In this document: in pieces, positions 1-12,456 of the stretch
Numbering within the stretch: the stretch's first letter is position 1
How the letters are laid out: the number at the start of each line of letters is the position of its first letter
Translations under genes and position numbers: made by a program
Source of the DNA: Datura wrightii
Lineage: Eukaryota > Streptophyta > Magnoliopsida > Solanales > Solanaceae
Assembly: GCA_035772735.1 (NCBI GenBank)
Contig: JASDFA010000027.1
Span: 28,688,001-28,752,000, forward strand
Reading direction: 5' to 3'
Length of the DNA stretch: 64,000 bases
The notes under the pieces: generated by a model
Told to the model about the DNA's origin: nothing
Database searches by the model: none
Seen by the model: the letters and a program-made list of their open reading frames with translations, nothing else

Positions 1-365
1 AATTAATTTCAGATAATTATCAATAAAAGTGAGATAATAACCTGAAAACAAGGTTAATCGATTAACTTTTATAACAAGTTAAAAGATGTTGCTAGTATAA
101 AAATTCATGGCACTGTTTATATAAAATTAAGGTAATTCTTATGCTTTTTTCTTTTGTGGATTTGGTATTTCTATCTCTCCCGAAAGAACACCTTACTTTT
201 TAAACCAAAGTATAATATTTGATCAATTTTTTTTTTATCTCAGATAAAAAGGCAAACACATTTATTAAGAAGTTACTTCTCATTTCCATCTTTTGAGAAA
301 AGAAAACGAATTTACTAATATGAATTCCAAATTAATTTGTGAAATTAATCATTCACAGTTTAATT
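1..365. other. AT-rich spacer, no gene seen
   Basis: AT-rich non-coding sequence with homopolymer T and A runs. No open reading frame of note, no RNA gene and no clear repeat boundary were found before the hAT-like element that starts at 366. Confidence 0.6.
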
Positions 366-1302
366 TAGGGTGTACATAATTTGGAATGGTTCGGATTTTT
401 TAAATATCAATTCAAATCAATTGTATCAGATTTTTAAATCTACAAACCAAATCAAATCAATAAAAGTCAGGTTTTTCAGTGTCAGGTTTTTCGGGTTTCT
501 CGGATTTTTCAGATTTTTTCGAATTTTTTTTCGATAAAGTCTCCGTACAAAGATATAACTTATACTTAAAATATTTCTTTAATTATAGTAACATATAACT
601 ATCTAAGGTGGTTCCTAGTTAAGAAAATAACACAAAATATGAGATGAGTGATGAGATTGTACTAAAATATTCAACAAAGAAGATAATAAAAAATCGGGTA
701 AAATAAATATTGACAAGCTAATAAGTCATAATGAAAATAATCATATTCTAAAAGTACCAAATCATCTCAAATAAATTACGACTAATAAGTATTAATTACA
801 TAACTAAACATTAAAAAAAAATTAAGTTATGTGTTTTCTCTCTGTAAATTAACCTGTAAAATTAAAGAATAGATATCTAATATGTATTATTGTCATTTCT
901 AGTGTTGAAATCATTTCTTTTGTTAGTATTAATATTGATTTGGTTTTGATTTGGGTGTTATTTGAGCTAATATATAATTAACATGCATCTATGAGCTATA
1001 AAACTTATTGAATCAATCAAAATTCTAAATCCAAACTAGAAATAATACATGATATAAGACAAAAAATATAAAAAAAAAATATTTAAGAATTATTTATAAA
1101 TTACATAAAATATTTATAAGAATTATATACATATTGTGTTGGGTTAATTTAGTTCGATTTGATTTTCTTTAGTTAAAACTAAACCAAACCAATTATAATC
1201 GGGTTTTCTTTTCAACACCAAATCATTACTTGAATTTTTTTTTTCAATTTGACTCAAATTATTAGATTAATGCAATTTGTTGATTTTCTTTTTACACCCA
1301 TA
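366..1302. mobile_element. hAT-like non-autonomous element (MITE), degenerate
   Basis: The left end reads TAGGGTGTACA and the reverse complement of the right end reads TATGGGTGTAAAA, giving an imperfect terminal inverted repeat of the TAGGGGTGT type common in plant hAT-like MITEs. The interior is AT-rich, with repeated CAAATCAAATCAA and GGTTCGGATTT-type stretches near both ends, and has no transposase. The flanking 8-mers (358-365 and 1303-1310) agree at only 5 of 8 positions, so the target duplication is not convincing and the ends may be off by a few bases. Confidence 0.5.
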
Positions 1303-2587
1303 CTTCAAGTCAATGTAGCAAAAGCCAAAAAGTACCTTAGAATTGCAAGAGCTGTATTTTCGAATTATATGATTGTCACCTCAAGTAACATGATCAATAT
1401 ATAGATAGGATCAATGATAAACCTACCAATGGTGATTCGCTATAGTAGTATATATGGAGTATATAATATATATACTTTTGCATGGGAGATGTAGCACAAT
1501 AACATCAAGTCATCATTTTTCCATTATGAAAAATGTCCAATTCAAGATTAATTTGGTAAGAAAGAGATTTATGGAGGAGATCATGTACTCTTAGAGCAAT
1601 CATATTGTCTAATTAGTATGGGATTGGCTTTAATTTATTCACGTAAATCATGAGAGTCGACACAGAGGGGATTATATCTACTTTAAAGTATAGTGTAATG
1701 ATCGGATAATCATGTAATCACATCATCCTACTTCATTTGACGTTGTTTAAATGGACAGACACCACACAATCTAATCAAAAAGAAAGATTTGAATTTGTGA
1801 TTTAATATAAATCATAAACATTTATATGATTGTAATTAAGAGTAAATTGAACACGTAAAATTAAGTTATTTTTTTAAAATATAGAAAATATCTTTTTTTT
1901 TTTAAAAACAAAAAAGAAAAGAAAGAAAGAAAAGTATATTGCACAAATTGAGACATAGAGAGTAATTATCTCCCTAACGGTGGGTTGGGGGGGGGGGGAG
2001 GGGAGGTGAAGGTAGAGAGCTTTGATAATTCAAATCAAATAAATTAATTAACTGAATGCAACGACATAACACCAATAACATATCCAGTATAATCTCACAA
2101 AATGGGATTGTACGCAAATTTTATCTTTAACTCAAAGATAGAGAAGTTACTTCCGATAGATTCTCGACTCAATCAAATGCAAATATAGAAAAGGTTGCAT
2201 TATATTCTTGAACGAGCCCAGGATATTAAAGCTTGACTAGACAATAAAATTGATTAGGAAATCAAGAATGGCATTAAGTAGCTAGCTAGAAGAGTCCAAT
2301 GGCAAGAACATAATTAGTTAAGTAGAACTCTTATTTATTATTATAGAACATAAAAAATAGGATACTGGATATTACAGTACTGTCTAAGCACTCGTTGCAT
2401 ACAAAACCCTAAAATATTGTACTACTAATTACGGCAGATTTTCGGATAAAGGTAATACAAATTATTGTGCATACGTAGATATATTACTTACCGGTACGTG
2501 AATCTGCTTTACTCCATCCATAATTTTAGTACAGGCTGCTGTACAATACAATAATTGTATTCTTGATCCTCTAATTGGCTTGCTTAA
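1303..2587. other. AT-rich spacer downstream of the zinc-finger gene
   Basis: No coding region seen. It contains a poly-G tract at about 1986-2000 and a purine-rich AAAGAAAGAAAG stretch near 1911-1935. The right end is the 3' flank of the minus-strand zinc-finger gene. I see no canonical AATAAA polyadenylation signal close to the stop codon. Confidence 0.5.
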
Positions 2588-3052
2588 TTAATGGCCTAAT
2601 CGGAGCTCCAAATCCAAATCATCTTCTGTCGTCCCCTTGTTCTCTTCCATATTTTCTAGTTCTACAACATGCCCCGCGGCTGCACCAAATTGCAAGCTCA
2701 ACCCTAACAAATTCAGGCCCTGCTGATTATTGGTATTAACTTCCGAGCCATTATTATGATGATTTATTCTGATAGTGGATGTGGAAGAATGGGCCGGAAA
2801 ATATGTGCGATAATTTAAATAGGCCGCAACGGCATGCTGATTCTGATTAGATCTGTTTCGGATTCTGTCTTTTCTGTGGATGTTCATATGACCACCTAAT
2901 GCTTGGGCAGTGTTGAATCCTCTTTTGCAGAAGACACACTCGTAAGATCGGCCAATACCGTTTTCATGCTTTGGCTGCAGGTCAACTTCTTGATGATCAT
3001 GATGAGTTGACGACTTCTTCATATCGGAGTCCTCGTTATGATAAGACTCCAC
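2588..3052 (-). CDS. single C2H2 zinc-finger transcriptional repressor, SUPERMAN/TAC1-like
   Basis: A 154-residue intronless ORF. One C2H2 finger lies at about residues 37-59 (YECVFCKRGFNTAQALGGH, then MNIHRK), with the plant-specific QALGGH core that contacts DNA. The C-terminus is DLDLELRLGH, an LxLxL EAR repressor motif, placed as in the SUPERMAN/RABBIT EARS/KNUCKLES/TAC1 family. The MNIHRKDR extension after the finger is most like TAC1-type members. Between the two lies a low-complexity His/Asn/Gln-rich linker (about residues 70-110). Length and single-exon structure are normal for the family. It is expected to be a nuclear protein that binds DNA and recruits TOPLESS-type co-repressors (family knowledge). 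The start at 3052 is the first ATG in frame. It is the only intact host gene in the window; which paralogue it is cannot be settled here. Confidence 0.9.
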   Translation of the reverse strand: MESYHNEDSDMKKSSTHHDHQEVDLQPKHENGIGRSYECVFCKRGFNTAQALGGHMNIHRKDRIRNRSNQNQHAVAAYLNYRTYFPAHSSTSTIRINHHNNGSEVNTNNQQGLNLLGLSLQFGAAAGHVVELENMEENKGTTEDDLDLELRLGH

Positions 3053-3268
3053 TAATTAGGAGAGAATCTAAAGTTAATTTGATCTGATTGATAATTTATA
3101 CTAAAGGGAATCAAATTAATGAATAATTAGCGTAGGATGACAATTTAAGGGCTTTCTTTTTTTGAGAAAGTGTGGGGGAGGGTTAGAGAATTAAGTAAGA
3201 TGTAAGCTTTATTATTACAGGCCGGCCATCTATGATATCTTACTACTAAATGTACAAATAGTTCTAGT

Positions 3269-3276
3269 TTTTATAC
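3269..3276 (-). promoter_or_regulatory. TATA box candidate for the zinc-finger gene
   Basis: On the minus strand this reads TATAAAAA, preceded by GGGG, about 217 bases upstream of the ATG. Transcription starting about 30 bases downstream would give a 5' UTR near 190 bases. A second, weaker TATAAATTA at 3092-3100 is only 40 bases from the ATG and would leave almost no leader, so the distal box is preferred. Confidence 0.45.
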
Positions 3277-6200
3277 CCCTCCATTCCATATTAATTATCA
3301 AGATTATTATAAATGTTCTTCAATAAAATTAATTAATTTTGTCCTATTTTGCCTTTAATATTATTGAATGCAACCACTATTGATTAAAGCATAGAAATTA
3401 TACAAATTTGAAGACTTCAAATAAATGATTATTGATTAATATTATGAGTGCTCAAATATTAATAAGATAGCTTAGTCTTGTATTTGTGAATTTTTCCGTG
3501 CTTCGCTTACAAAAAAAATTTATTTAATTTATAAAAATAAAAGTCAAAAATTTAAGTGTACAACAATTAAAGAAAATCTTAAATTCTACCTTACAATCAG
3601 ATAATATTGAAATTTAGGCCGTAAAAGACTTATAAAACTTTAAAAAAAGAAGATCGAAAATATAAGTTTGCAATAACTGAAAACATCTTAAATTTATTTT
3701 ATAATAAGATAATCTAAAGTTAAAATATATAATTCCGACGCAGAAGTATTTCACAAATTTATATTTAAACTCTGATTGTTTTGTCCATCGAATTGTCCTT
3801 CTAATATTAAAATCGAAACTAAAAATTTAAAGTCAAACATAATCTTAAGGAAAAATAAAAAGAAGATGTCATGACAGCACAATCACCACGTTAATTTTTT
3901 TGTTCTGCTTCAAAATTCTTCTTTAAAAAAACTTAAGAATATTTTCCTCTACTTTTCATTGTTAGAAATGTATACTTCATTAAAGAAGATTTTTGGTAAA
4001 ACTTAATTATCTTCTTTTCTTCTAAAATTTCATCAATTTTTTCTAATTATTTTTTGTGTTTCGCTTCTTTCTTCTTTTTATTTTAAATCATTTTTAGTTT
4101 CTTCTGTCCCTTTCAAGTCACTTGTCACCTTCTCATAATTTATACCTTCACATTTTTCTTCAATTCATCAGCCCCTCATCCTTCCAGCATTATCCTAAAA
4201 ATTGATATTAAATAGAGATTATTTTTTTCGATTTTGTATTGATACTTATATTTGGAGGGATTAATGGAGTTTGCAAGTTCATGCAGGGTAATTCTACTTT
4301 GGATAAATTATTTTATTTTAGAGACGATTTTATTTTCAAAGTTTAATCTAAAATCATTAATTAATAATTGAGGGATATTAGATTAAACATTATATTTAAG
4401 GTAATTCAAATGACTAATTGGTATAAAAGAAGAGTAGTTGAGAGTAGAACTTACTTGAACAAAAGAATAATCCATCAAATTCTCAGCATAACCAAGCCTT
4501 ATAACATCATCATGCACGTATTTTCTTATCTGCAAAATAAAAAAAATAAAAAAATCTCCACTTACAAAATTATTTATTATATTTATATATATAAAAAATT
4601 CACATGCTCAAATAAATTTTGATGAAAACAAATAGAAAGTCATCTGGAGAAGGCGGTGAGTGCAATGAAGAATACACAAAGGAGGAAAAAATTAAAAGCT
4701 ACTTGAATAATATTTATAGGCCTATCATTTTTAGTGTTGTCAATGCTGCAATTATATTTAAATTATATGTGATGAACTAATTGAATTTAATAATTATTTT
4801 CAGCGGAGGGGAAAAGGCTCTAAAAAAGAGTTTTTCATCATAATTAAATGAGTTAAAAGAGGAACTTTTGAATTTTCTTACACAAAATAAATGGTAAAAA
4901 AATTCATAAAACCAAAAATTTAAAAAGTAGAAAGTGAAGAAAAAGACTAAAAAAGATGAATCCAAATGTAATATGAAGAGGTACAAGAATTAACACCAAA
5001 AATATAATTTGAAGAGGCTCAAGAATTAATTAACATATAATTATTTAGAGATTAATATACATTAAAACTATTGTAATTACAAATGATCTAACCTCTAATT
5101 GGGTTTTAATGCAAACCTTTTTATTATTATTTAGAAAAAAAAGTATTTATATTCATAATCAATGACCAAGAAAACTAAAAGTTAAGAAAATAGAAAATCA
5201 TTAAAAAGTTGAGAAAAATATAGTTTCCTAACCATAGAAGTATGCCACATCACTGGTCCTAAGACCATAATTATATAATATATAGACGAAACGTTCCAAA
5301 ATTATAATTAGTACCATATGCATTATGCATTAAGTTTCAACAATAATTATAATTAAGTTTATAGAAGAACGAATTCACTAGAGTTTCATTTTCGTATCGG
5401 AAGATTTGAAAGAAACTCAAACATCATATCATAATTATAAATATTTTAGATCTTGTATTAGACATTGTCTTCTCAAATTCTACCGGTATCAAACTAAAAG
5501 AATGCAAAATTCAAGTAATAAATGAGGGGATTAGGGAAAAAAATAGAAAAAGATAATTAATTTGGGATTGTTTATTTATAATTCTACACAAAAATGTTAT
5601 AGAATTGGTGCTTGATTGAAGGGCAAACACGTCATTTAACTTATGATGGTTATTTTGGTCTTTTAGTTTTATACTTTAGGTCTTTTATATATATTTACAT
5701 TTATTAAAGTTAAATTTACTTTTTTGTACAAAATTATTAATAAGAGTAGTGTTTAAGTAAAGGGTAAAATAGTCGTTCATTATTTAAAAGACATTTTGGT
5801 AATTCAGCTTTTCAACTAAGGGGCTTCTCACTTATATAGTAATATGATATTCATACACACACATCACATTTAGATGTGTTATATTAAAAAAAATTTAAAA
5901 ATTATTCTTTTAACTCTCTTAATTATATTTTTTTCTTAATTATGTTAAATATGTTATATTTAACACTCTTTCTACATTGTGATAACATTAAATGACAACA
6001 ATAATTAAATAAATGAATTAATAAAATAATTTTAAAAAAGAGAAAATAGTCAAAAAAAAATTATAGAAAAGAAAAATAGGAATGGAGGCCTTAGATTGAC
6101 ACACCTCTAAGTCTCCTTTACATATATATATATATACAAAAGTTATATAAATTTATTTATATTTTTCAGGCATATTGCCAGAAAAAGTGTTCTTTTGAGA

Positions 6201-7431
6201 TTTTCTTAAAGCAAACCTTCATAATATTCAGAATACAACTGGGCCAAATATACATATAGACAGCCCCATAAAATTTGTTTTTATTTTTTATTTTGGTATT
6301 TATTTCAGTTGTGTCATTTTAATTATTCAGCTTTATTTTTCATGTTTCATTAAATATAAAAAATATTATTTTGTGTACACTATTTAACGTGTGTTAATAA
6401 AGTCACATATTTTAATTTTTTTTCATATCATTCAAGTCATCTGAGCTTAACTCAATTACTCGCTTCTTAATTTTTCTAACTCGCTTCCATACATATAAAA
6501 AGAACTCATCTTCAATACGGGTAAAAAAAAAAGACTCTTGGTTCATTGTTAATAACAATACTGAAAAAAATAAAATTTAACGGACATCGTTGGCCTATCA
6601 ATGATTTTTTCTTTTTTTTTTTAAAAAAAGAAAAATGAACATACTTTAAGAAAATCGACGTAGTTTTATCAATTATTTTTTCGATAAAAATGCATAGAAA
6701 CTATAAAAAGAAAATTATTATGTTTTAAAGAAAATCGACAAACATCCATCGATTTTTAAAGTACAAAATTGCAATTAAAGTGTATAAATAAAATAATAAA
6801 AACATAAAAACTATTATCTAATAGAGTTAAAAAATTAAAATAGAACAAAATTGAAATAAAATATTAAAATAAAAAATAAAATAAAATTTGTAATCGTACA
6901 AACTAACTATTTTGGCGGAAGACAAATCAACCTCGTATTGTTACTTCCTCGTAAATTCCTCTAACACGATCCGGATTTAAATATTTATTACACAACATAC
7001 TCACAGTCTATTTCAATCGGCGTTCATAATTATTAATTTATTATTACTGAATGTGATTATTTTTATTTAAAAGCTTATATTATTAAAAGTAATGTGTCTT
7101 CAATTTAATTGTATCTTTAATAATGATCAAGGATGCGAGAGGAAAAAAAGGATTAATTATTTACCATCCAACATTAAATTTAGACATACTAATGCATCAG
7201 CCGTAATGAAAATACCAAAGGAAAATGTTAAAAATATCTTTCTTTGTACACAGGTAAGCAAGAAACAAATGACCCACTTGTTTCATTAGTCGTTACTTAC
7301 TTCGTCTTCAACTTATCCCTAGTTCAGCCGACCGCTAATCACGCTGGTTTATTCTCAACTTTTCTAACCATGGTTTGAAAACTTATTTTATTTATTTATT
7401 TTAAATATTAGAAGCTTTTTTTTTTCTTTTA
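3277..7431. other. AT-rich intergenic region, no gene seen
   Basis: About 4.1 kb of AT-rich sequence. Short ORFs here (for example 4368-4622 and 7092-7289) have biased, low-complexity translations and no recognisable domain. Several stretches look like decayed transposon debris: 3480-3850, 5620-5840, and 6560-6780 with CACTA-like ATCGACG words. No ends could be fixed. Confidence 0.5.
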
Positions 7432-8153
7432 AGGTGTGTTTGGCGGGAAGAAAAAAAATATTTTTTCAATTTTTCGAGTTTGATTGATCAAAATTTTTGA
7501 AAAATATTTTTTTTAAAAAAAATAAGTTCTCTTAAAAATGAAAAAAATATTTTTCATAATGAAAGTTGGAAAAACAAGTTATGAGTAGCATGTCATATTA
7601 ATTGTCTCCTCCCTGCTATCCGATATACCCCTCTCCCACCCCACACCCTCCTCCTCACCATACCCACTAGAGGCGAATCTATGGATTTGATCTTTTAAAA
7701 TTTTAGCATTGAACCTATTATATTTTTAAAGTTATATGTTTTTATTAAAATTTTAATAAATTTTTATACATAAATTTATAATTCGCGCCAAAATTTATGA
7801 ATTCAGGTGAATCCATACTTAATATGTTACAGCAGCTGCTGACATTATTCCCTACTCTTGCTCCTACTCTCACAATGTTTGAATAAAATTATATATAAAT
7901 ATTTTTGAGATAATATTTTGCTTACTTAATTATGAAACACCAAAAAAGAATTAACAAAATTACTAATTTTCTTGAAAAAACTAATTTCAAAAAAATATTT
8001 TTCATGGATGTTTTCTTCAAGTGTGTTATTTCTTACATTATCTTTATGTTCAGTGCATTAGCGCAAAAAAAATCGTGAATGTTTTCTTTAAAATTGTGTG
8101 ATTTCTTACTTTTCATCTTACGTTTAGTACTTTAGCAAATAAAATCGCGGTGT

Positions 8154-8826
8154 CACTGCAAAAAAACTGTACAAAAAATAAAGGTCAATATCAACAGATA
8201 GGATCGGTTTTTTCAGCAAAATCGATGTCAACTCGATGCATTTAGTGTCGTCAGAATTTGGCTCGTCAAAATTGTGAAACCGACGGATAGGGTCGGTTAA
8301 AATCGAGGGACACCCGACTCAGTCCGTCGGTTTTAAAAAATAAAAAATTAATAAGAAAATTAAAAAAAACCGAGGGACAGGGTAGGTTTGTCCCTCGATT
8401 TTTCAAAAATATATAAAAAAAAATGTAGCTACTTGGAATCGAATCAAGGTTTTTAATATGACATTAGACAATTCTACCACTCGACTATACATGCTATTTT
8501 ATAAAATCTTTCCTTCGTTTTTATTTATACTCTTCAATTGTTTGCACTTTAAAAATCGATCCAATCCCTCAATGTTTATTTAAAAATAATTTTAAAAAAA
8601 AATCGAGGGGCTCCCTCGTTTTTATTTTCAAAAAAAAAAAAGTACGCAATTTTTTGCGCGAAAAAATTGACGGACAACCTACCCTGGCCGTCGTTTTTTT
8701 TAAAAAAAATAATTTAAAAAATAAAAACAAAAACGGACGATTGAATAGGTTTTCCCTCGATTTTTTAGACCGATTCTGTCCTTTGATTTTTTCTTCTCGG
8801 TTTTGACAATATATTTTTTGGTAGTG
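8154..8826. mobile_element. CACTA-like (EnSpm/CACTA) non-autonomous element
   Basis: The left terminus is CACTGCAAAAAAACTG and the right terminus, read as reverse complement, is CACTACCAAAAAATAT, matching the CACTACAAAAA-type ends of plant CACTA transposons. Flanking triplets are TGT (8151-8153) and TAT (8827-8829), a 3-bp target duplication with one mismatch. The 673-bp interior holds repeated CGTCGG, ATCGAGGG and ACCGACGG words and no transposase. It also contains the tRNA-like sequence at 8424-8495. Confidence 0.6.
8424..8495 (-). other. tRNA-like sequence (A-box and B-box like) inside the CACTA-like element
   Basis: On the minus strand, TAGTCGAGTGGTAGAAT resembles a pol III A box or tRNA D arm, and TTGATTCGATTCC resembles a B box. 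CTTGA-TTCGATT-CCAAG folds as a T arm with one mismatch. The putative anticodon stem (TCTAA/TTAAA) has one mismatch, its loop lacks U33, and the acceptor stem pairs poorly. It is therefore a degenerate tRNA relic or SINE-like fragment, not a working tRNA gene. Confidence 0.35.
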
Positions 8827-9072
8827 TATGAAGTGGTGGGGATGGAGGCTAAGGGATAGGAGTGATCAAGATAAATTGTATTAGAAGGTAAAGATGACAC
8901 AATCAATATAGAGTGTCACTTGTGGAACTTATTTTTCCTACTTTCGCTGGAAAAGTCATTGTCCTCTTTTTTAAGTAACTTGTTTTCATAAAAAAAATAT
9001 TTTTAAAAAAGTATTATCAATCGAACATAAGAAAATTGAAAAATCTTACGCACCGAATACACCTCTATAGGA

Positions 9073-9491
9073 TGAGGTGTGTTCGGTATGAAGGAAAATG
9101 TTTTTCATGAAAATAAGTGGATTTCTTACTTTTTTTTTGTTTGATATGTATGTAAAAAATATTATTATAATATTATTAATATATAATCTAGAGAAATACT
9201 ATGAGGTTGGGGTGTGAGGGGAGGGAGGGAAAGGGGGAGGTGAAGATAAGATTTAGAGAAATACTATGAGGTTGGGGTGTGAGGGGAGGAGGGGAAGGGG
9301 GAGGTGAAGATAAGATTTGTTGAAGCATTTGTAAAGCTTGTTTTCCTTACATCCAGTAAGAAAACTATTTTCCTCATTTAGCAACTCATTTTTTTAAAAA
9401 GTTTATTTTTAACAGTTTTTCATCAATTAAATATAAAAGAATCTAAAAATATGTTCTAAAAATAATATTTTCATCTGTACGGAACACACTC
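9073..9491. mobile_element. MITE, shorter sibling of the 7432-9065 element
   Basis: The left end GAGGTGTGTTCGGTATGAAG and the reverse complement of the right end GAGTGTGTTCCGTACAGATG form an imperfect terminal inverted repeat. The interior has ATGTTTTTCATGAAAATAAG-type sequence as in the neighbour, and no coding capacity. It abuts the neighbour with only 7 bases between them. Confidence 0.5.
9190..9318. repeat. two-copy tandem repeat, unit about 65 bp, G-rich
   Basis: Two almost identical units beginning AGAGAAATACTATGAGG and ending GAAGATAAGATTT follow each other at 9190 and 9255. They differ by a 1-base indel in the GGGAGG run. The duplication lies within the short MITE. Confidence 0.8.
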
Positions 9492-11086
9492 TTGGTCTTC
9501 TTTTATTTTTTGATTGCAAATGTAAAAACTAATCTTGTTTGCCTAAACAAGTGCGAAGTTAAATCTATAAAGAGCACTAGCTAAAAGAATATTTGTGAAT
9601 TGCAGATTATTTTAATTATAGAGCTATGGAAAGATAAAGGATGCTTCCGCCATGACCATGATAGGATATAACAATTAAAATGACCCACTAACAACATTGC
9701 AGTTTTTGTAACTTCTTTTTGTCTGTTCATAAAATATTGAGTCGATTTTTTTTTCTATGGTCATGGAAATCCACAATAGCTAAATTTTGAGTGGACACAA
9801 GATAAATTTTACTTTAATATAATATTTTGAAAATCACATATGAAAAAAGATTAATTACATTAAGCAAGTTTCGTGTGACGAATTCAATCAAAAGCAGAGT
9901 TTAATAATTTTTTCTTTAATTATACTACTTGTTATTAGGGTTTAATTAATTTAATAGACACACGTTTACTATCTCTGTGTCATCACAGTCTCCATCACCG
10001 TGCAAATATATCACAGCTAGATGTCACCCGCTTTAATTAATTATTTCAAAAAATAAAATTTATTCAAAATTCTAAACTATGTACTGGCTGCTTCTCAGAA
10101 ACAAAAATGAAATGCCAAAGGTTCTGGTAATGATGATCCAAGCTATGATCTCAGATGCATCAAAATCAAGTCTGATCCCAATTAATATGCAACCATATAA
10201 TTTAAATCTATGTGGGCATGTGTTGTTGGAAAAATATAAAAGAAAATAAGATACTCGTGTATCTGAACTATTTATCCTAATTTACTATAAAATATGCAAA
10301 TTATCATATTTGACGTGCCAAAATCGTTTTGCAGGAAAATGCCATTTATAAGAAAATTATTTTTTGATGTTTGATCGATACAAAATGTTTTTCTCATTTA
10401 TGGAGGAAGTCATTTTTATTACCACTAAGTAAATTTTGAACTTCATATTAATTGGTTGCTTATTTTAACTAATATTTAGAAGTTGCTATTAATCTTTACC
10501 AAGCGGTCAAAATTAAAGTTTCATAAAAAGCTCCGTAATCTGCTAATATTATTTTAATGTATATGGTAATTTTTTTCGGAAGACATTGTTTGGCTACATA
10601 TTTCTCCATCTTCTATAATTTTGTTTCTCCTTTTTCACAGACACTTGGTTGCATGCATATGGCATTATATTAACAAAAAAAATTAGCCTGTTATATAAAG
10701 ACTATTTCATGGTCTTAGGCCCACAATTGAATATATGCTCACTTGCAGGCCTGAGTTATTTATAAAGACTCTGGTATATTTTATTAGTAAATACTAGGCA
10801 ACTGCCCTTACATTATTCTAAAATTCATGACATCTTTTTTGGGTAATGCATAAAGTTTCATTGACAATCTACTTTAATTTGACCGAGTATTTTCTCATTT
10901 TATTTCTCTGTTAAATTTGTCACCCCCTTCGTGATATATTCATCCTAATTTACTATAAAATTGTGCAATGATTTCTTATTTAATTACTTAATTATTTCTT
11001 TACACTTCTCTTCCATATAATGATTACAAAGGTTTGACGTTTAAATTTGATGAGACCTGCAAGTTAAATTAAAGAAGAAGAAAAGA

Positions 11087-11125
<39 letters not shown>

Positions 11126-11933
11126 ATTCATTAATCTCCCTATTATTCTAAAGGTTTTCTAGTTACATACTACCATATAAACTTTCTTCTGAAATGTTAC
11201 CAAACAATTTAACTTTGAGGATGAGGCAAAAAGAATTGAAGTGGTTCAAAAGAATGAGAAGACAAAACGCAAAAACATAAACGAATGGCCTGTGGTCTTG
11301 TCATCCCTTTCTCACTTTGTCTCTCTAATTCCAATCCTTATTTTAATTTTGAACAAGAGACAAAACTAAAATCAATCCCCTGATAACATATGTCCAAAAT
11401 TTAAACAGTCAAAAAAAAAAAAAAAAACAGAACTAGAAATTTTCTAGTCCAAACGTCCCGTTGTTGTTAGGTTTTTTTAAGGGTATTGTACAAGGATTTG
11501 ATCTTTTGACGAAGTCTTAACAGCTCAAGTGGGGATTTGTCAGAAATAAAACAAAAAACATTATTTGAAGTGAAGACAATGAGAAGATTTAAGAAAAATG
11601 TCACGGTCGATAACTACGTGACTGATCTTAACTACTACTGCACTCAACCAAATCATCCTGTCATTTAGTACACAAAACAACGTTTTCATTGCTAATTCTT
11701 AATGTAAGACTGCATCCTCTGCTGTAAAGTTGATTCATTTATGATGTGGCACGGTGAGATTATATGATTAGAGGGTATGCTTCGAATTCTTTCCTCCGCT
11801 CCAAAATATTACTCGTTTTATCAAAATTAAATTTTGTTTCAAAGTATTTGATGTTTGAAAGAATACTAGTCGCATTGTAACAACCTAATCTCTCATATTG
11901 AGCATATATACGCTCTGTATCATGTTTTGCCAA
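9492..11933. other. AT-rich intergenic region, no gene seen
   Basis: No credible coding sequence; the 11760-11966 ORF has no recognisable domain. It holds a (TA)n microsatellite at 11090-11119 and a poly-A run near 11409-11426. Boundaries of any old transposon debris were not resolvable. Confidence 0.5.
11090..11119. repeat. (TA)n microsatellite
   Basis: An uninterrupted AT/TA dinucleotide run of about 30 bases; a likely polymorphic locus. Confidence 0.9.
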
Positions 11934-11969
11934 TGTCACACCCATCTGGGTGAGGCAAATCAACACTCA

Positions 11970-12456
11970 GGATCGTCTGGTAGGCTGTATTAATTAAAAT
12001 AATTTTTGGATTAAAATTTAATCCAGCTAATATATTGTTTGGTTACTCAATTTAATCTAATACATGGATTACTTATGTACCATATGGTATATTATTTTAT
12101 ACTAAGAAAATAAAGGGATAACTAATCTTGGGATAATTAATCCCTGAATAAGGCCCATAAATGACTAGACTATCTGTCAATCCCCTTTTCTGAATTTCTT
12201 TATACAAAAATTCAAGGGTATAATTGTAAAGAAAATTTTGACTAGACTATCGGTCAATCCTTTTTTCTAAATCTTTTTATACAAAAATTCAAGGGTATAA
12301 TTGTAAAGAAATTTTTTGTAGAGTTTTAAATCAACACAAGACATGGTATATCTAGTTTTTTACATAATAAATCAAACACTTAACAAAAAATAATCCTTGC
12401 ATTACTAATCCATGTATTACTAATCCCTGCATTAATTGTTCGTACCAACCGACCCC
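11970..12456. mobile_element. MITE with GGTCG-TTGGTA type ends
   Basis: The left end GGATCGTCTGGTAGGC and the reverse complement of the right end GGGGTCGGTTGGTACG form an imperfect inverted repeat. The interior repeats TAATCC and ATTAAT words typical of a widespread dicot MITE type. No target duplication was clear. Confidence 0.45.
12163..12317. repeat. two-copy tandem repeat, unit 77 bp, inside the MITE
   Basis: GACTAGACTATC followed by TTCAAGGGTATAATTGTAAAG recurs at 12163 and 12240 with about ten differences. Confidence 0.8.

Larger units (their letters stand above)
7432..9065. mobile_element. MITE with about 60-bp degenerate terminal inverted repeats, carrying a nested CACTA-like insertion
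   Basis: The left end AAGGTGTGTTTGGCGGGAAG and the reverse complement of the right end GAGGTGTATTCGGTGCGTAAG can be followed as an imperfect inverted repeat for roughly 60 bases. There is no transposase. A shorter element with the same ends sits immediately to the right (9073-9491), so this is a family. The 8154-8826 element is inserted in it. A further MITE-like stretch at about 7670-7830 (GAGGCGAATCTATGGATTT) may also be an insertion. Superfamily is not assigned because no target duplication was clear. Confidence 0.45.

Noticed and set aside
366..1302. 8-bp hAT target duplication
   Set aside because: Flanks GTTTAATT and CTTCAAGT agree at only 5 of 8 positions; the element is called on its ends only.
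5620..5840. Possible Helitron or other TE end near the phrase GGGGCTTCTCACTTATATAG
   Set aside because: Looks like a recurrent plant repeat but no matching end, hairpin or target site could be fixed.
8424..8495. A functional tRNA gene
   Set aside because: Poor acceptor stem, missing U33 and mismatches in two stems; kept only as a tRNA-like relic.
9190..9318. CRISPR-like or regulatory tandem array
   Set aside because: Only two G-rich units in a eukaryotic MITE; a simple local duplication.
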